From UBA922 sp964565405 (lineage in GTDB: Bacteria > Patescibacteriota > Patescibacteriia > Magasanikbacterales > UBA922), in assembly GCA_964565405.1 (NCBI GenBank), contig CAZMEW010000002.1, positions 31,147 to 95,146 of the forward strand: a stretch of DNA of 64,000 nucleotides, given 5' to 3'. The position numbers and the translations under genes are program-made. The notes below the pieces were generated by a model. The model was not told where the DNA came from. It did no database searches and worked only from the letters and a program-made list of their open reading frames with translations. The stretch's first letter is position 1, and every line of letters starts with the position of its first letter. Shown here piece by piece: positions 30,759 to 39,074 of this stretch.

Positions 30759-30781
30759 AAAAACCGGCCAAGCCGGTTTTT
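30759..30781. terminator. bidirectional terminator between convergent ATP-grasp genes
   Basis: AAAACCGGC (30760-30768) pairs with GCCGGTTTT (30772-30780), with a T run on both strands. It overlaps the stop of the reverse-strand gene. Confidence 0.85.
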
Positions 30782-31691
30782 ATGATAAGTCCATAAATAC
30801 GGCAGCCAATTTTTCTTTGAGGGTTTTGAAGACTGGGTGGTCAGCATTCGGCAGAAGTCCAAGTTCGGAGTTCATTTCTATGATTTTGTACCCCTGAGGA
30901 GTGGAAGCAAAATCAATGCCGTAAAATCTATGAGGGATGTGTGAAAAATGACGATCAATGGTTTTGGTAATTTCAAAAATATCTCGAGGGAGTTTTTTCA
31001 ATTCAACCATTGTAAACGTTCCACCCTGAGATACATTTGCGATCAGGCTCCCCTTTGGAGGAGTGCGAACATACGAATAAAGAATTTCTCCATCAAATAT
31101 TGCTACTCGCAAATCATGGGTTCCTTTGATAATGTTGGGGATCCCCTCTGAGCTATCAAGGAATTCAGATACTACCGCAGGAAACATAAGCTTTCTTTCG
31201 TGTTTCTTAAAATATCTTTTTTCTTCGATCTTCACTCCAATGCCTTCAGCGCCAGCGTAGGGTTTGAAGACTATATGCGTAGTGGTAATTTTGGGCAGAA
31301 TAGAGTAGAGCTCTTGAGGGTTGGTAACAAAGAATGTTAATGGACAAAATTCAGAAAAATTCTGAAACATGAGCCATTTGTTATTGCAGATCAGGTTTAA
31401 GTGTGGAACATTGAAAACAGGGACGGTATTATCGGACACAAATAAACCTTTATCAAAAATTACCTCAGCTGTGATAGGCCCAGTCTCTTTAAGAGCACCG
31501 TCCTCAATAATCCATGATCGCGAAAAAGAACCGTTTCCTAAATATGTTTTTTGATCTCGTACAATATAGAACTGTCCACCTTGAGTTGTGATCTCCTGTG
31601 ATAATTCAGAATAAGCAGTCCAGTAATCACCTTTTGAAAAGGGCTCATCCATTGCTCCTGGGTGTCTGAAAAACACGGCAACTTTTTTCAT
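30780..31691 (-). CDS. ATP-grasp domain protein (RimK/GshB-like)
   Basis: 303 residues from the ATG at 31691 (MKKVAVFFRHPGAMDEP); an upstream in-frame ATG at 31748 is less likely because it lies inside the divergent promoter. The core has THIVFKPYAGAEGIGVKIEE (ATP loop), FPAVVSEFLDS, and the C-terminal FYGIDFASTP with KIIEMNSELGLLP. Related to glutathione-synthetase-type ligases. It is divergent from the exonuclease gene at 31792 and convergent with the ATP-grasp gene before it. Substrates are unknown. Confidence 0.75.
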   Translation of the reverse strand: MKKVAVFFRHPGAMDEPFSKGDYWTAYSELSQEITTQGGQFYIVRDQKTYLGNGSFSRSWIIEDGALKETGPITAEVIFDKGLFVSDNTVPVFNVPHLNLICNNKWLMFQNFSEFCPLTFFVTNPQELYSILPKITTTHIVFKPYAGAEGIGVKIEEKRYFKKHERKLMFPAVVSEFLDSSEGIPNIIKGTHDLRVAIFDGEILYSYVRTPPKGSLIANVSQGGTFTMVELKKLPRDIFEITKTIDRHFSHIPHRFYGIDFASTPQGYKIIEMNSELGLLPNADHPVFKTLKEKLAAVFMDLS

Positions 31692-31734
31692 AGATTTTGT
31701 ATTTATGAGAAGTGAGCCATATCTTATCATGTTT

Positions 31735-31763
31735 TTGCAAAAAATCAACCCATACCGTATAGT
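31735..31763 (+). promoter_or_regulatory. promoter of the PolB-like exonuclease gene
   Basis: TTGCAA (31735-31740), a 17-bp spacer, TATAGT (31758-31763), 28 bp before the ATG. Confidence 0.65.
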
Positions 31764-31791
31764 GTGAATTATAAATAAATAAGTCTCAAAT

Positions 31792-32466
31792 ATGAATACT
31801 GTTGTATTTGATATTGAAACAATTCCGGTTGAATTTGATGGATTAGATTCCGAATGTCAGGAGTATCTGCTTAAATTTGCGAAAACTGATGAAGAAAAAG
31901 AAGATGTAAAGCAGCAAATGGCACTCTGGGCCCCTACGAATCAGATTGTCGCAATCGGAATGCTCTCAGTAGAGAGCGGGAAGGGGGCTGTGTATTTCCA
32001 GACTTCAAAAGAAGGCGTTGAATCGTATGAAAAAGATGGAATTAAGTACGAATGCGGGGGAGAAAAGGAAATTCTTGAAAAATTCTGGAAGGCCATCTCG
32101 TTTTCACAGAAATTTGTGACTTTTAATGGTCGAGGATTTGATTGTCCAGTCCTCATGCTTCGCTCAGCAATGGTTGGAGTAAAGCCGACTAAAAATCTTT
32201 CACCCTATCGCTACAGTACCGATGTACATGTGGATCTTCTTGAACAATTGACCTTCTATAACGCCTGCCGTAAATTCAATCTTGATTTTTATTGCAAAGC
32301 ATTTGGTATTAAGTCCCCAAAATCAAATGGGGTAAATGGACATGAGGTATTACCCTTCTTCAGGGAAGGAAAATGTAAGGAAATTGCTGAATATTGCGCA
32401 GGGGATTTGCATGCGACGAAAGAGTTATATATACGATGGAAAGAGAACTTATCTTTTCAGCATTGA
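31792..32466 (+). CDS. predicted 3'-5' exonuclease, PolB-like (DEDD)
   Basis: 224 residues. Exo I motif VVFDIETIPV at the N-terminus (Asp, Glu), Exo II KFVTFNGRGFDCPVLMLR (Asp in FD), and Exo III EIAEYCAGDLHATKELY (Tyr/Asp). These are the four acidic residues of the DEDD exonuclease fold found in the proofreading domain of family B polymerases, here as a stand-alone protein. It probably trims DNA or RNA 3' ends. Own promoter; no operon partners. Confidence 0.88.
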   Translation: MNTVVFDIETIPVEFDGLDSECQEYLLKFAKTDEEKEDVKQQMALWAPTNQIVAIGMLSVESGKGAVYFQTSKEGVESYEKDGIKYECGGEKEILEKFWKAISFSQKFVTFNGRGFDCPVLMLRSAMVGVKPTKNLSPYRYSTDVHVDLLEQLTFYNACRKFNLDFYCKAFGIKSPKSNGVNGHEVLPFFREGKCKEIAEYCAGDLHATKELYIRWKENLSFQH

Positions 32467-32485
32467 TTATTTTGAATAGAAACGA

Positions 32486-32551
32486 TCAACGAACAATGTG
32501 CAACAAGCGAATTTGAATTAAGGTCGTCGATCGTAGATTATTGTTCGTTGA
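32486..32551. repeat. 12-bp perfect inverted repeat with a 42-bp spacer
   Basis: TCAACGAACAAT (32486-32497) and ATTGTTCGTTGA (32540-32551). The AACGAAC word is the same as the 7-bp unit inserted in ileS at 41351-41378, so this may be a miniature dispersed repeat. Confidence 0.7.
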
Positions 32552-32560
32552 GAAATTCTT

Positions 32561-32588
32561 GATATGTGTTACGTGATATGTGTTACGT
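32561..32588 (+). repeat. 14-bp tandem direct repeat
   Basis: GATATGTGTTACGT occurs twice back to back (32561-32574 and 32575-32588), directly before the -10 box of the gene at 32611. Confidence 0.85.
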
Positions 32589-32592
32589 GCTG

Positions 32593-32601
32593 TGCTATAC
32601 T
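32593..32601 (+). promoter_or_regulatory. extended -10 promoter, possibly giving a leaderless mRNA
   Basis: TGCTATACT ends 9 bp before the ATG at 32611. With the usual 6-7 bp to +1, the transcript would start within a few bases of the start codon. Confidence 0.6.
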
Positions 32602-32610
32602 ATCTCCACT

Positions 32611-33315
32611 ATGCAACCTATTGTCCAACACACACTATCAATCTACGAGACCATTCTCAATCGTCTCCCCCCATTAGTTCCTCAAAATATAAAACAAGCC
32701 CTGGAGGTGGAACTTGATCGTCTGTATAGAATAGAAGATCCTTCTCTTGGTGAAATTGAGCAATCTATGTCAGAGTATGGGATGAAAGTATGGCCGTATA
32801 TTAAGGCGTTTGAAGAAATCATGGCATCCCATGAAGGACTTATTGCAGATAAGATTTTTATACAAAAAGCTTCTCTTCCGCTTCGCAAGAAGTATCTCTT
32901 GGTACGGGGACTCGGTGGGGGATTTCAATCAGTATATACTGGCTCTCTACGTGAACATTTTGACCATAATGAGAGGCGAGAGTTGAATGAACTTTTGGTA
33001 GACCTGAAACGTGATATTCGCCGCTATGCAATGCAGGCCGTATTGACCCATGATCGGAAAACATACGAAGAGAAAATCGAATATTATGGCCGTATGATCG
33101 AAGAAATTAATACCGTGGTCGGCTTGCTTCGTGAGATTGCCAAAGACCAGGGTGAAGATCATTATGATCTGGCGCTTGATGTACAGAGTAACATCAAAGC
33201 CATCGAACATAGCGTTGCATTTCTTGGTCCGATGATTAAGATAGAAGAAATCCGTCAGATGCCTGAATATTATCACGGGAGGAGAGAAGAACGGAGAGTG
33301 CGGTGGGGAATATAA
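32611..33315 (+). CDS. uncharacterised helical cytoplasmic protein
   Basis: 234 residues from ATG 32611, which matches the promoter; an in-frame upstream start at 32566 would lie inside the tandem repeat. Almost entirely helical and charged, no membrane segment or signal peptide, with the motif LRKKYLLVRGLGGGFQSVYTG in the centre. No family recognised. A bidirectional terminator follows 6 bp after the stop. Confidence 0.65.
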   Translation: MQPIVQHTLSIYETILNRLPPLVPQNIKQALEVELDRLYRIEDPSLGEIEQSMSEYGMKVWPYIKAFEEIMASHEGLIADKIFIQKASLPLRKKYLLVRGLGGGFQSVYTGSLREHFDHNERRELNELLVDLKRDIRRYAMQAVLTHDRKTYEEKIEYYGRMIEEINTVVGLLREIAKDQGEDHYDLALDVQSNIKAIEHSVAFLGPMIKIEEIRQMPEYYHGRREERRVRWGI

Positions 33316-33320
33316 AACAA

Positions 33321-33346
33321 AAAAACCGGAGCGTTACTCCGGTTTT
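33321..33346. terminator. bidirectional terminator between convergent genes
   Basis: AAAAACCGGAG (33321-33331) pairs with CTCCGGTTTTT. The reverse-strand ATP-grasp gene has its stop codon in the loop. Confidence 0.9.
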
Positions 33347-34632
33347 TTTGTTTCTGTTTCTATTTCAGTCATCTGCTCGAGTCGTCTGATGTCTGCAAGA
33401 AGTTCTGATTTTTCTGGGTTGAAGAGAAGAATATTGAATACACTCGTGCCACCATGCTTGGCATACGTGCACAAATCCCCGATTTTTTTGTTTACAATAA
33501 TTTCTTTGAATGATTTGAGCTCCTGTGCCCGTTTCACTCCTGTTAACTTACTCAAGTACCCTTCTTTTTTTGCAAAAAATTTCATGTACACTGTATGTCC
33601 TTTGATTTTTCGTTTGATGTGTACCTGCTCTGGTATACGAATCAGAATATCATTGGCTGTATGGTTGATTCCGTATGAATATTCGTACATTTGTTGTCGG
33701 TAACCACCTACTCGAGCAGCAAGTTCAATAATTTTCCATCCAGCTTCAGTCTTCATAAGCTCAATATGTGCGGTAGTACTGCGAAGCGCGAGTGCTTTGA
33801 TTGCTTGGCGTGCAACATCACGTGCGGCGGATGTACTTTCTTCATTGAGACCGGTTGGAGTCATCTGCTGATATCCAAAAAAATCGTCAAATCCGATTGA
33901 TCGTCCGGTTTTAATATGTACCATTGGAACAAAATATACTTTTCCTCTACCAGAAACGTAGGCATCGACTGAATACATGTCGCCATCCATGAATTGTTCG
34001 ACGAGTACCTGTGGTTTCCAGTTACCGCCAGTCTCTTGATAGACTGAATTAATTTTTTTGAATACCTTTTTAAGACTCGCTTCGAGTTCTTCTTTGTGAA
34101 AACAGATAGTCACCAGCCTGCTTGCTGCGAGACCTGTTGGTTTTACCACGAGAGGGAATCCGACTTTTTGCTCGATTCGATCTAGGGAAGCTTTGGTCGT
34201 GTCAGTGACGATAGTATATTCAGGCGCGATTTTTTTGTTATAGGTATAGAGACGTCTCCGCATACTGAGTTTATCAGAGGCCCAGTGGAGTGATTCGGTG
34301 GTAGGAGTACGCAAATACGGTACAAAGGGGATAACTCGAGCAAACATTTCCATATAGTCTTCTCCGCGGCAAGAAATTGCGAGAAGTTGGTCTTCATAGG
34401 GTAGGAGAGTTTCCTGGATTGCTCTCTCTGAGAATGTGTCACAAGTCAGAGCGATATCAATACTTTTTAGTAATTCATCAGTCGGAGCGTGGCGTTTTTC
34501 TTTTGCATCATATAAAAGCGCAATTCGTAATTTGCGTTTGCTTTCTTTTTCATACGCACGAAGAGAAGTAACCATGTATGGTTGGATTTTTCCCACGTAG
34601 AGTACGATATTCTGTTTATGTTTGGAAGACAT
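33334..34632 (-). CDS. ATP-grasp ligase (carboxylate-amine ligase type)
   Basis: 432 residues. N-terminal Rossmann-like part, then the ATP-grasp core: VGFPLVVKPTGLAASRLVTI (ATP loop), PQVLVEQFMDGDMYSVDAYV, and AHIELMKTEAGWKIIELAARVGG (metal site). This resembles PurD/carbamoyl-phosphate-type ATP-grasp enzymes with a C-terminal domain of about 110 residues. It ends within a shared terminator. Third ATP-grasp gene of the region; the product is unknown. Confidence 0.8.
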   Translation of the reverse strand: MSSKHKQNIVLYVGKIQPYMVTSLRAYEKESKRKLRIALLYDAKEKRHAPTDELLKSIDIALTCDTFSERAIQETLLPYEDQLLAISCRGEDYMEMFARVIPFVPYLRTPTTESLHWASDKLSMRRRLYTYNKKIAPEYTIVTDTTKASLDRIEQKVGFPLVVKPTGLAASRLVTICFHKEELEASLKKVFKKINSVYQETGGNWKPQVLVEQFMDGDMYSVDAYVSGRGKVYFVPMVHIKTGRSIGFDDFFGYQQMTPTGLNEESTSAARDVARQAIKALALRSTTAHIELMKTEAGWKIIELAARVGGYRQQMYEYSYGINHTANDILIRIPEQVHIKRKIKGHTVYMKFFAKKEGYLSKLTGVKRAQELKSFKEIIVNKKIGDLCTYAKHGGTSVFNILLFNPEKSELLADIRRLEQMTEIETETKKPE

Positions 34633-34667
34633 AGTCCAACATATATAAAATCAAAAAATGTTCGCTA

Positions 34668-34696
34668 TTTTTATCATAAAATAGCGTTCTTGTCAA
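34668..34696 (-). promoter_or_regulatory. candidate promoter of the 33334-34632 gene
   Basis: On the minus strand TTGACA (34696-34691), a 17-bp spacer ending TATGA, then TAAAAA. The same TATGATAAAAA arrangement follows TTGACA upstream of the gene at 44314. A hairpin (CGCTATTT/AAATAGCG) overlaps it. Confidence 0.5.
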
Positions 34697-34699
34697 GTA

Positions 34700-35671
34700 T
34701 TAAGGAAGCTTTTTTGGCTCAATAGAGCTGTATTTTTTGATAATTTTTGAAATTTGTATTGTATTCTGGAGACCTGTGTGACCGCCAAAGCGCTGTACAA
34801 CTGACGAAGCGTTAGCACTACCCCACCGCATTGCTTCAACGATTGAATGTTTTTTGAGGATTGCAGCCATGAATCCACTTGCATATGCATCACCCGCACC
34901 AGTACGCGACACTGTTTTGACAGGAAAACATGCCATATGATGTATTATGCCGTTCTCAGATACATACGAACCGCGACTACCGTCAGTAACAATTACGGTC
35001 TCAACCCCCGCGTGATGTAATAAAGAACACAGTTCTTTGATGTCAGCACTTTTTTTAGTTAATTTTTGTGCCTCTTCTTTGTTTACAAACAAAAAGTTAA
35101 TGTAGGGGAGTAATTTTTTTGTATGACCGACCCCTTCAGCGCATTGATACGAACCCGGATTACAGGCAAGAATAGTCTCTGGATGTCTTTTTTTATATAG
35201 TATTACATTTTTTTGGACCCTCTCAAATGTTTTACCAAGCGAAGTGTAGTAAATAGCCCTTGTAGAACCTAATGCAGGAGGTGAGTAGACTCTTTTGGCA
35301 TGGTATGAAAGGATTGTTCGTTCGCTTTTATAATTTAATACAACTGAATAACGGGTTTCTTTCCCCTTATTTATTTTAATATATCGTGTATCAACTCCAA
35401 GATGAGCCAAATCTTCTCTGATAACGAGTCCATTGGTATCATCACCAACTTCAGTAACTATCGCTGTTCGTAGACCCAGTTTTTGAGCCCCTACGGCCAC
35501 ATTTGCTGCGTTCCCGCCAACTCCCTGGTGCGCACCTGTAATGGGTATTTTTTCTGCATATGTAAAACACAACTGACATTCGTTTGTTTTTACATCGCAA
35601 TTAAGGGTTGCGTCGTCAATCTGGAGAAAGGTGTCAATCGTTGAATCTCCGATCGTTATGATATCGTACAT
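34700..35671 (-). CDS. PfkB-family carbohydrate kinase
   Basis: 323 residues. PfkB signature 1 near the N-terminus (GGNAANVAVGAQKLGLRTA) and signature 2 near the C-terminus (SRTGAGDAYASGFMAAIL, with the catalytic Asp in GAGD). Such enzymes phosphorylate sugars or nucleosides (ribokinase, fructokinase, adenosine kinase and others); the substrate cannot be read from sequence. A membrane protein gene ends 3 bp upstream on the same strand, so the two are co-transcribed. Confidence 0.9.
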   Translation of the reverse strand: MYDIITIGDSTIDTFLQIDDATLNCDVKTNECQLCFTYAEKIPITGAHQGVGGNAANVAVGAQKLGLRTAIVTEVGDDTNGLVIREDLAHLGVDTRYIKINKGKETRYSVVLNYKSERTILSYHAKRVYSPPALGSTRAIYYTSLGKTFERVQKNVILYKKRHPETILACNPGSYQCAEGVGHTKKLLPYINFLFVNKEEAQKLTKKSADIKELCSLLHHAGVETVIVTDGSRGSYVSENGIIHHMACFPVKTVSRTGAGDAYASGFMAAILKKHSIVEAMRWGSANASSVVQRFGGHTGLQNTIQISKIIKKYSSIEPKKLP

Positions 35672-35673
35672 AC

Positions 35674-35982
35674 TTATCTCAATTTTTTAACCTGTTCCAA
35701 TCTATCAGGGTTATGTTTATGTAATCCAGTGAGAATTTCGATAAATTCAATAAGTGAGTTGAGTCCGAATGTAGCGAATGCGAGTACAAAAATTAGATTT
35801 CGTATATACAATGCGTACACGAGAAGACAGACGGCGCCGAGTACGAATACAAGGTCTTGTCTGCGCTCGGCCTCGAGAAATACGCCGTATGAAAGAAAAA
35901 TAATTCCAAGTCCGGCTACCACATATACTAACGTTTCTAAAATTGATGAAGGTAGCACAGGCAACCATGTTTCAAGAAGCAT
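35674..35982 (-). CDS. small multi-pass membrane protein
   Basis: 102 residues from ATG 35982 (an ATG 9 bp upstream is also possible). Three or four hydrophobic helices (LETLVYVVAGLGIIFLSYGV, LVFVLGAVCLLVYALY, LIFVLAFATFGLNSLIEFI) and a basic C-terminus. It stops 2 bp before the PfkB kinase start, an operon arrangement. No family recognised. Confidence 0.65.
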   Translation of the reverse strand: MLLETWLPVLPSSILETLVYVVAGLGIIFLSYGVFLEAERRQDLVFVLGAVCLLVYALYIRNLIFVLAFATFGLNSLIEFIEILTGLHKHNPDRLEQVKKLR

Positions 35983-36119
35983 ACATTTCAAACTTAAAAC
36001 TCAAAAATAAAAATCTAAAACTAGATTCAGTATAACATAAGAAGTGTAAAACCAAAATCTATTAATTTGATATGACAGGTCTTGAAGGATTAGATAATAT
36101 AGAAAGAATAGAAAGAAAT

Positions 36120-37088
36120 CTATTCTTCCCACTTATTGACGTATTCAATTGCTGAGAGAGCTGCGGTAACTCCCTGTCCAGCAGCAATCACGATTTGTTT
36201 GTAGGGAACTGTAGTCACATCTCCTGCTGCAAAGATTCCAGGAATTGAGGTTGCACATTTGAGATCAACGACAATCTCTCCTAATGGAGTTTTGTGTACA
36301 ATCGAGGCAAAGCCCGAGTTTGGGATATTACCAATATGAATCATGACGCCATTGGCGGCAACATCTTTTGTTTCGTTGGTGGCGATATCACGATAGGTAA
36401 TACCTTCGACCATGTCAGCTCCCTTGATGTCGATAGTTTGGGCCGCATAAATAATTTCAATGTTCTTCGCTTTTTTTACTTTATCAATCAAGATGTTTTC
36501 ACCCTTTGGAAATCCTCCCTTAGTTTCCTTAGTATTAGGGAACTTAGTAATCAAAAATACTTTTTGTGCGAGTTCAGACATCATAAGAGCTGATTCGAGG
36601 GCCGCATTACCTGCTCCAATCGTCACCGTGACCTTTCCTCGGTAGAGAGGTCCATCGCATACGGTGCAATAGGTAACACCCTTACCTCGAAGTTCTTTTT
36701 CCCGGGGAATACCCAATTCTCGAGGGTGAATTCCACTTCCGATCAGTACTGTTTTGGTATAGTAATTTTTTTCCTCTTTTGAATAATTCTGTGTTTTTAC
36801 GACAAAATAATTATTCTCTTTCTCGATGTCGATTACTTCATATCCGGTATCGGCTTTTATGCCGTATGATTCTGCATGTTTATAAAAATCCTGTGCAAGC
36901 TGAAATCCAGTCGTGTGAATAATACCTGGCCAGTTCTCTACTTCTCCTGAGAGGGCAACTTCTCCTCCGATGTCTTTGGTTACTATTGCAAATTTGAGAT
37001 TTCGTCGTGCCGCATAGACTGCCGCAGCGCATCCTGCAGCTGCAGCACCGATAATCACGAGGTCATAAAGTTCATTTTTTTGAGACAT
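36120..37088 (-). CDS. trxB: thioredoxin reductase
   Basis: 322 residues. FAD-binding motif VIIGAAAAGCAAAVYAAR, a redox-active CTVCD at residues 141-145, NAD(P)H-binding VTIGAGNAAL, and the C-terminal FAD motif IPGIFAAGDVTT. It moves electrons from NAD(P)H through FAD to thioredoxin. The NADPH loop has GAGNAALE with an altered nucleotide region, so cofactor preference is open. It follows rpe by 4 bp. Confidence 0.93.
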   Translation of the reverse strand: MSQKNELYDLVIIGAAAAGCAAAVYAARRNLKFAIVTKDIGGEVALSGEVENWPGIIHTTGFQLAQDFYKHAESYGIKADTGYEVIDIEKENNYFVVKTQNYSKEEKNYYTKTVLIGSGIHPRELGIPREKELRGKGVTYCTVCDGPLYRGKVTVTIGAGNAALESALMMSELAQKVFLITKFPNTKETKGGFPKGENILIDKVKKAKNIEIIYAAQTIDIKGADMVEGITYRDIATNETKDVAANGVMIHIGNIPNSGFASIVHKTPLGEIVVDLKCATSIPGIFAAGDVTTVPYKQIVIAAGQGVTAALSAIEYVNKWEE

Positions 37089-37092
37089 AGTA

Positions 37093-37743
37093 TTAGTTAT
37101 CTATTTTTGTTAATTGTTTTTTTATTGTCATAACTTGTTCTGCTGCAGCAATATCACGTTTGAATACCATACTACCAGGGCAAATCGCATGCACACCACT
37201 TTTGGTAATTGCTTCAAGTGTATCTTCGTGCACCCCACCATCAAGTTCAGTGTATAAGTCTGGATATTTTTCTCTACATTCTCGTATTTTTTTTAGCACG
37301 TTTGGAATAAGCTTTTGTCCCTGGAAACCAGGTACTACACCCATAAAAAGAATGCCATCAATGGTATCTTTTATCAATTCGATCTGACTAAGTGGTGTTT
37401 TTGGATTAAGGGCTACAAAAATTTCCTGATTATACTCTCGCGCATTCGCGATTGTTTCAGAAATATTTTTCATTGATTCAAGATGGATAATAAAACGAAC
37501 AACAGAGGAGGTGGTACTCCATTCAGCTATCACCTCGAGAGGTGAGGCAACCATCAAATGAAGTTCGAATGTATAGTCTTCGACCTGCTGGATTGCTTCG
37601 GGTTCCCCCCATGTGGTATTAGGTACAAAAGTACCATCAGCAATATCTAATTGAACATGATTAACTGTATGTTCTAAAGAGTTAAGTTGATTAAAAAATT
37701 CTTCTTTGGTTTTGACCAAAATCGAAGGAATAACGTCAATCAT
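37093..37743 (-). CDS. rpe: ribulose-phosphate 3-epimerase
   Basis: 216 residues, a TIM barrel with VQLDIADGTFVPN, ELHLMVASP, and the phosphate-binding ELDGGVHED and CPGSMVF near the end. It interconverts ribulose-5-phosphate and xylulose-5-phosphate in the pentose phosphate pathway. It overlaps rpiB by 4 bp and is followed by trxB, giving an rpiB-rpe-trxB operon. Confidence 0.92.
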   Translation of the reverse strand: MIDVIPSILVKTKEEFFNQLNSLEHTVNHVQLDIADGTFVPNTTWGEPEAIQQVEDYTFELHLMVASPLEVIAEWSTTSSVVRFIIHLESMKNISETIANAREYNQEIFVALNPKTPLSQIELIKDTIDGILFMGVVPGFQGQKLIPNVLKKIRECREKYPDLYTELDGGVHEDTLEAITKSGVHAICPGSMVFKRDIAAAEQVMTIKKQLTKIDN

Positions 37744-38198
37744 ACACTTCCTTCATATTCTTCAATTTTGGACAAACGTCTCGTATGCCTATCAGCTTCA
37801 CTAAAAGGTGTTTCAAGCCATCGCTTCACAATAGCCATAGCAAAATCTTCTGAGAGGTGATCAGCAGCAAGGCAGAGTATATTGGTATTATCATCTTTCA
37901 TCATTGATTCTGCTACTGCAATGTTATATCCAATGCCTGCGCGAACTCCTTTGACTTTATTTGCTGCGATGCACACTCCAATACCATTACGACACACCAG
38001 GATGCCACGGGCGGTTTCTTCGACGACACGCTTGGCAAGGGGAAATGCATAGTCTGTATAATCATCGTCTTCGACATGATGCGCAGGACCGAGATCGGCG
38101 ACTGGTCGATTGAGCTCATTCTCAATAAAACGAACCAGGCGTTTTTTCAAAGCATATCCACCATGGTCCCCACTAATATAGAGTGCGCCTGTGTACAT
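37740..38198 (-). CDS. rpiB: ribose-5-phosphate isomerase B
   Basis: 152 residues from the ATG at 38198 (MYTGALYISGDHGG). SGDHGGYALK matches the RpiB N-terminal motif; the catalytic Cys is in LVCRNGIGVCIAANK, where the usual C-G-T-G-I-G reads C-R-N-G-I-G. It interconverts ribose-5-phosphate and ribulose-5-phosphate, upstream of Rpe in the same pathway. First gene of the operon; a TATAAT box lies about 30 bp upstream on the minus strand. Confidence 0.88.
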   Translation of the reverse strand: MYTGALYISGDHGGYALKKRLVRFIENELNRPVADLGPAHHVEDDDYTDYAFPLAKRVVEETARGILVCRNGIGVCIAANKVKGVRAGIGYNIAVAESMMKDDNTNILCLAADHLSEDFAMAIVKRWLETPFSEADRHTRRLSKIEEYEGSV

Positions 38199-38383
38199 AA
38201 TAAAATCAGTTATCCCAGTGTTAATTATAGAAGAAAGTATACTGTTTTTGTAGTCTGAGGTAAAGAGAGTATAGTCATAATTTGACGGTAGCACAAGTTG
38301 CAGCTATGATAGAAAATATAGTACAAATTATTCGCATCTCTACCGACATATCCCTGATTTCTTTACTTCTAATTATTTTTTAT

Positions 38384-38833
38384 ATGAAAGTTAAAGAATT
38401 GATGGACACCAATGCGGTTTCGGTCTCTCCTGAAACAACATATGAAGAAGTGGCACGTCTACTCTACACTCATCAAGTAAGTGGTGCACCAGTACTTGAT
38501 GATAAGGAGCGTGTGATTGGGTTTGTGTCAGAGAAAGATATTGTACGGATCCTGTATCCCTGGTACAAGAGTTTCTACGAAAGTCCTGAGAGCTATACGG
38601 ATATGGAAGCACGAGAGTCAAAAGCAGGCGACATTCGTAATACCAAGGTAGAAGTATTCATGAAGCGGAATATTATAACCGTGACTCCTGACGATCCTAT
38701 TATGAAAGCCTGCGCTCTCATGCTCGCGCACGATATCAATCGTCTGCCTGTAGTGGAATATGGAAAAGTAGTAGGAGCAGTGAGTAGGGATAGTATCTAT
38801 AAGGCAGTACTCAAGAAGAATTTTTCGCTCTAA
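38384..38833 (+). CDS. CBS-domain-pair protein
   Basis: 149 residues from ATG 38384 (an in-frame start at 38282 would add a poorly conserved hydrophobic stretch overlapping the divergent promoter). Two CBS motifs: VKELMDTNAVSVSPETTYEE with GFVSEKDIVRIL, and VEVFMKRNIITVTPDDPI with VVEYGKVVGAVSRDSIY. Such tandem CBS pairs bind adenosine nucleotides and act as energy sensors; no effector domain is attached. Confidence 0.85.
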   Translation: MKVKELMDTNAVSVSPETTYEEVARLLYTHQVSGAPVLDDKERVIGFVSEKDIVRILYPWYKSFYESPESYTDMEARESKAGDIRNTKVEVFMKRNIITVTPDDPIMKACALMLAHDINRLPVVEYGKVVGAVSRDSIYKAVLKKNFSL

Positions 38834-38835
38834 TT

Positions 38836-38864
38836 TTGACTTTTTACTTTTATTCCTGTAAAGT
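38836..38864 (+). promoter_or_regulatory. promoter of the T-box-ileS unit
   Basis: TTGACT (38836-38841), a 17-bp spacer, TAAAGT (38859-38864), just upstream of the T-box leader. It begins 2 bp after the CBS gene stop. Confidence 0.55.
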
Positions 38865-38881
38865 TGCTTATACAATTCTAT

Positions 38882-39060
38882 AAGCGCTTTTTCTGCTATC
38901 AACAGAAATTCCTTCGGGAGCGCTAGAGGAAGAACCCCGCCCTTTGCGAAGGGCTAGGAGTAGAACCTCTCGGGTATGCCCGTAATCGCATCTATGAAGC
39001 AGCCGCTGTGGAAGTGAGGTGGTACCGCCCAATCAGGGTCCTCACACTGGGGGCTTTTTA
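38882..39060 (+). promoter_or_regulatory. T-box riboswitch controlling ileS
   Basis: Contains the T-box core GTGAGGTGGTACCGCCC (39014-39030), directly before isoleucyl-tRNA synthetase. GTGAGG pairs with CCTCAC (antiterminator region) and a GGGGGC-T tract forms the competing terminator. Upstream hairpins: TTCTG/CAGAA near 38891, GCCCTT/AAGGGC near 38939, CGGG/CCCG near 38971. Uncharged tRNA-Ile is expected to stabilise the antiterminator and switch ileS on. The specifier triplet is not fixed with confidence; ATC occurs at several candidate positions. Confidence 0.88.
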
Positions 39061-39074
39061 TTTTTTTACAACGT

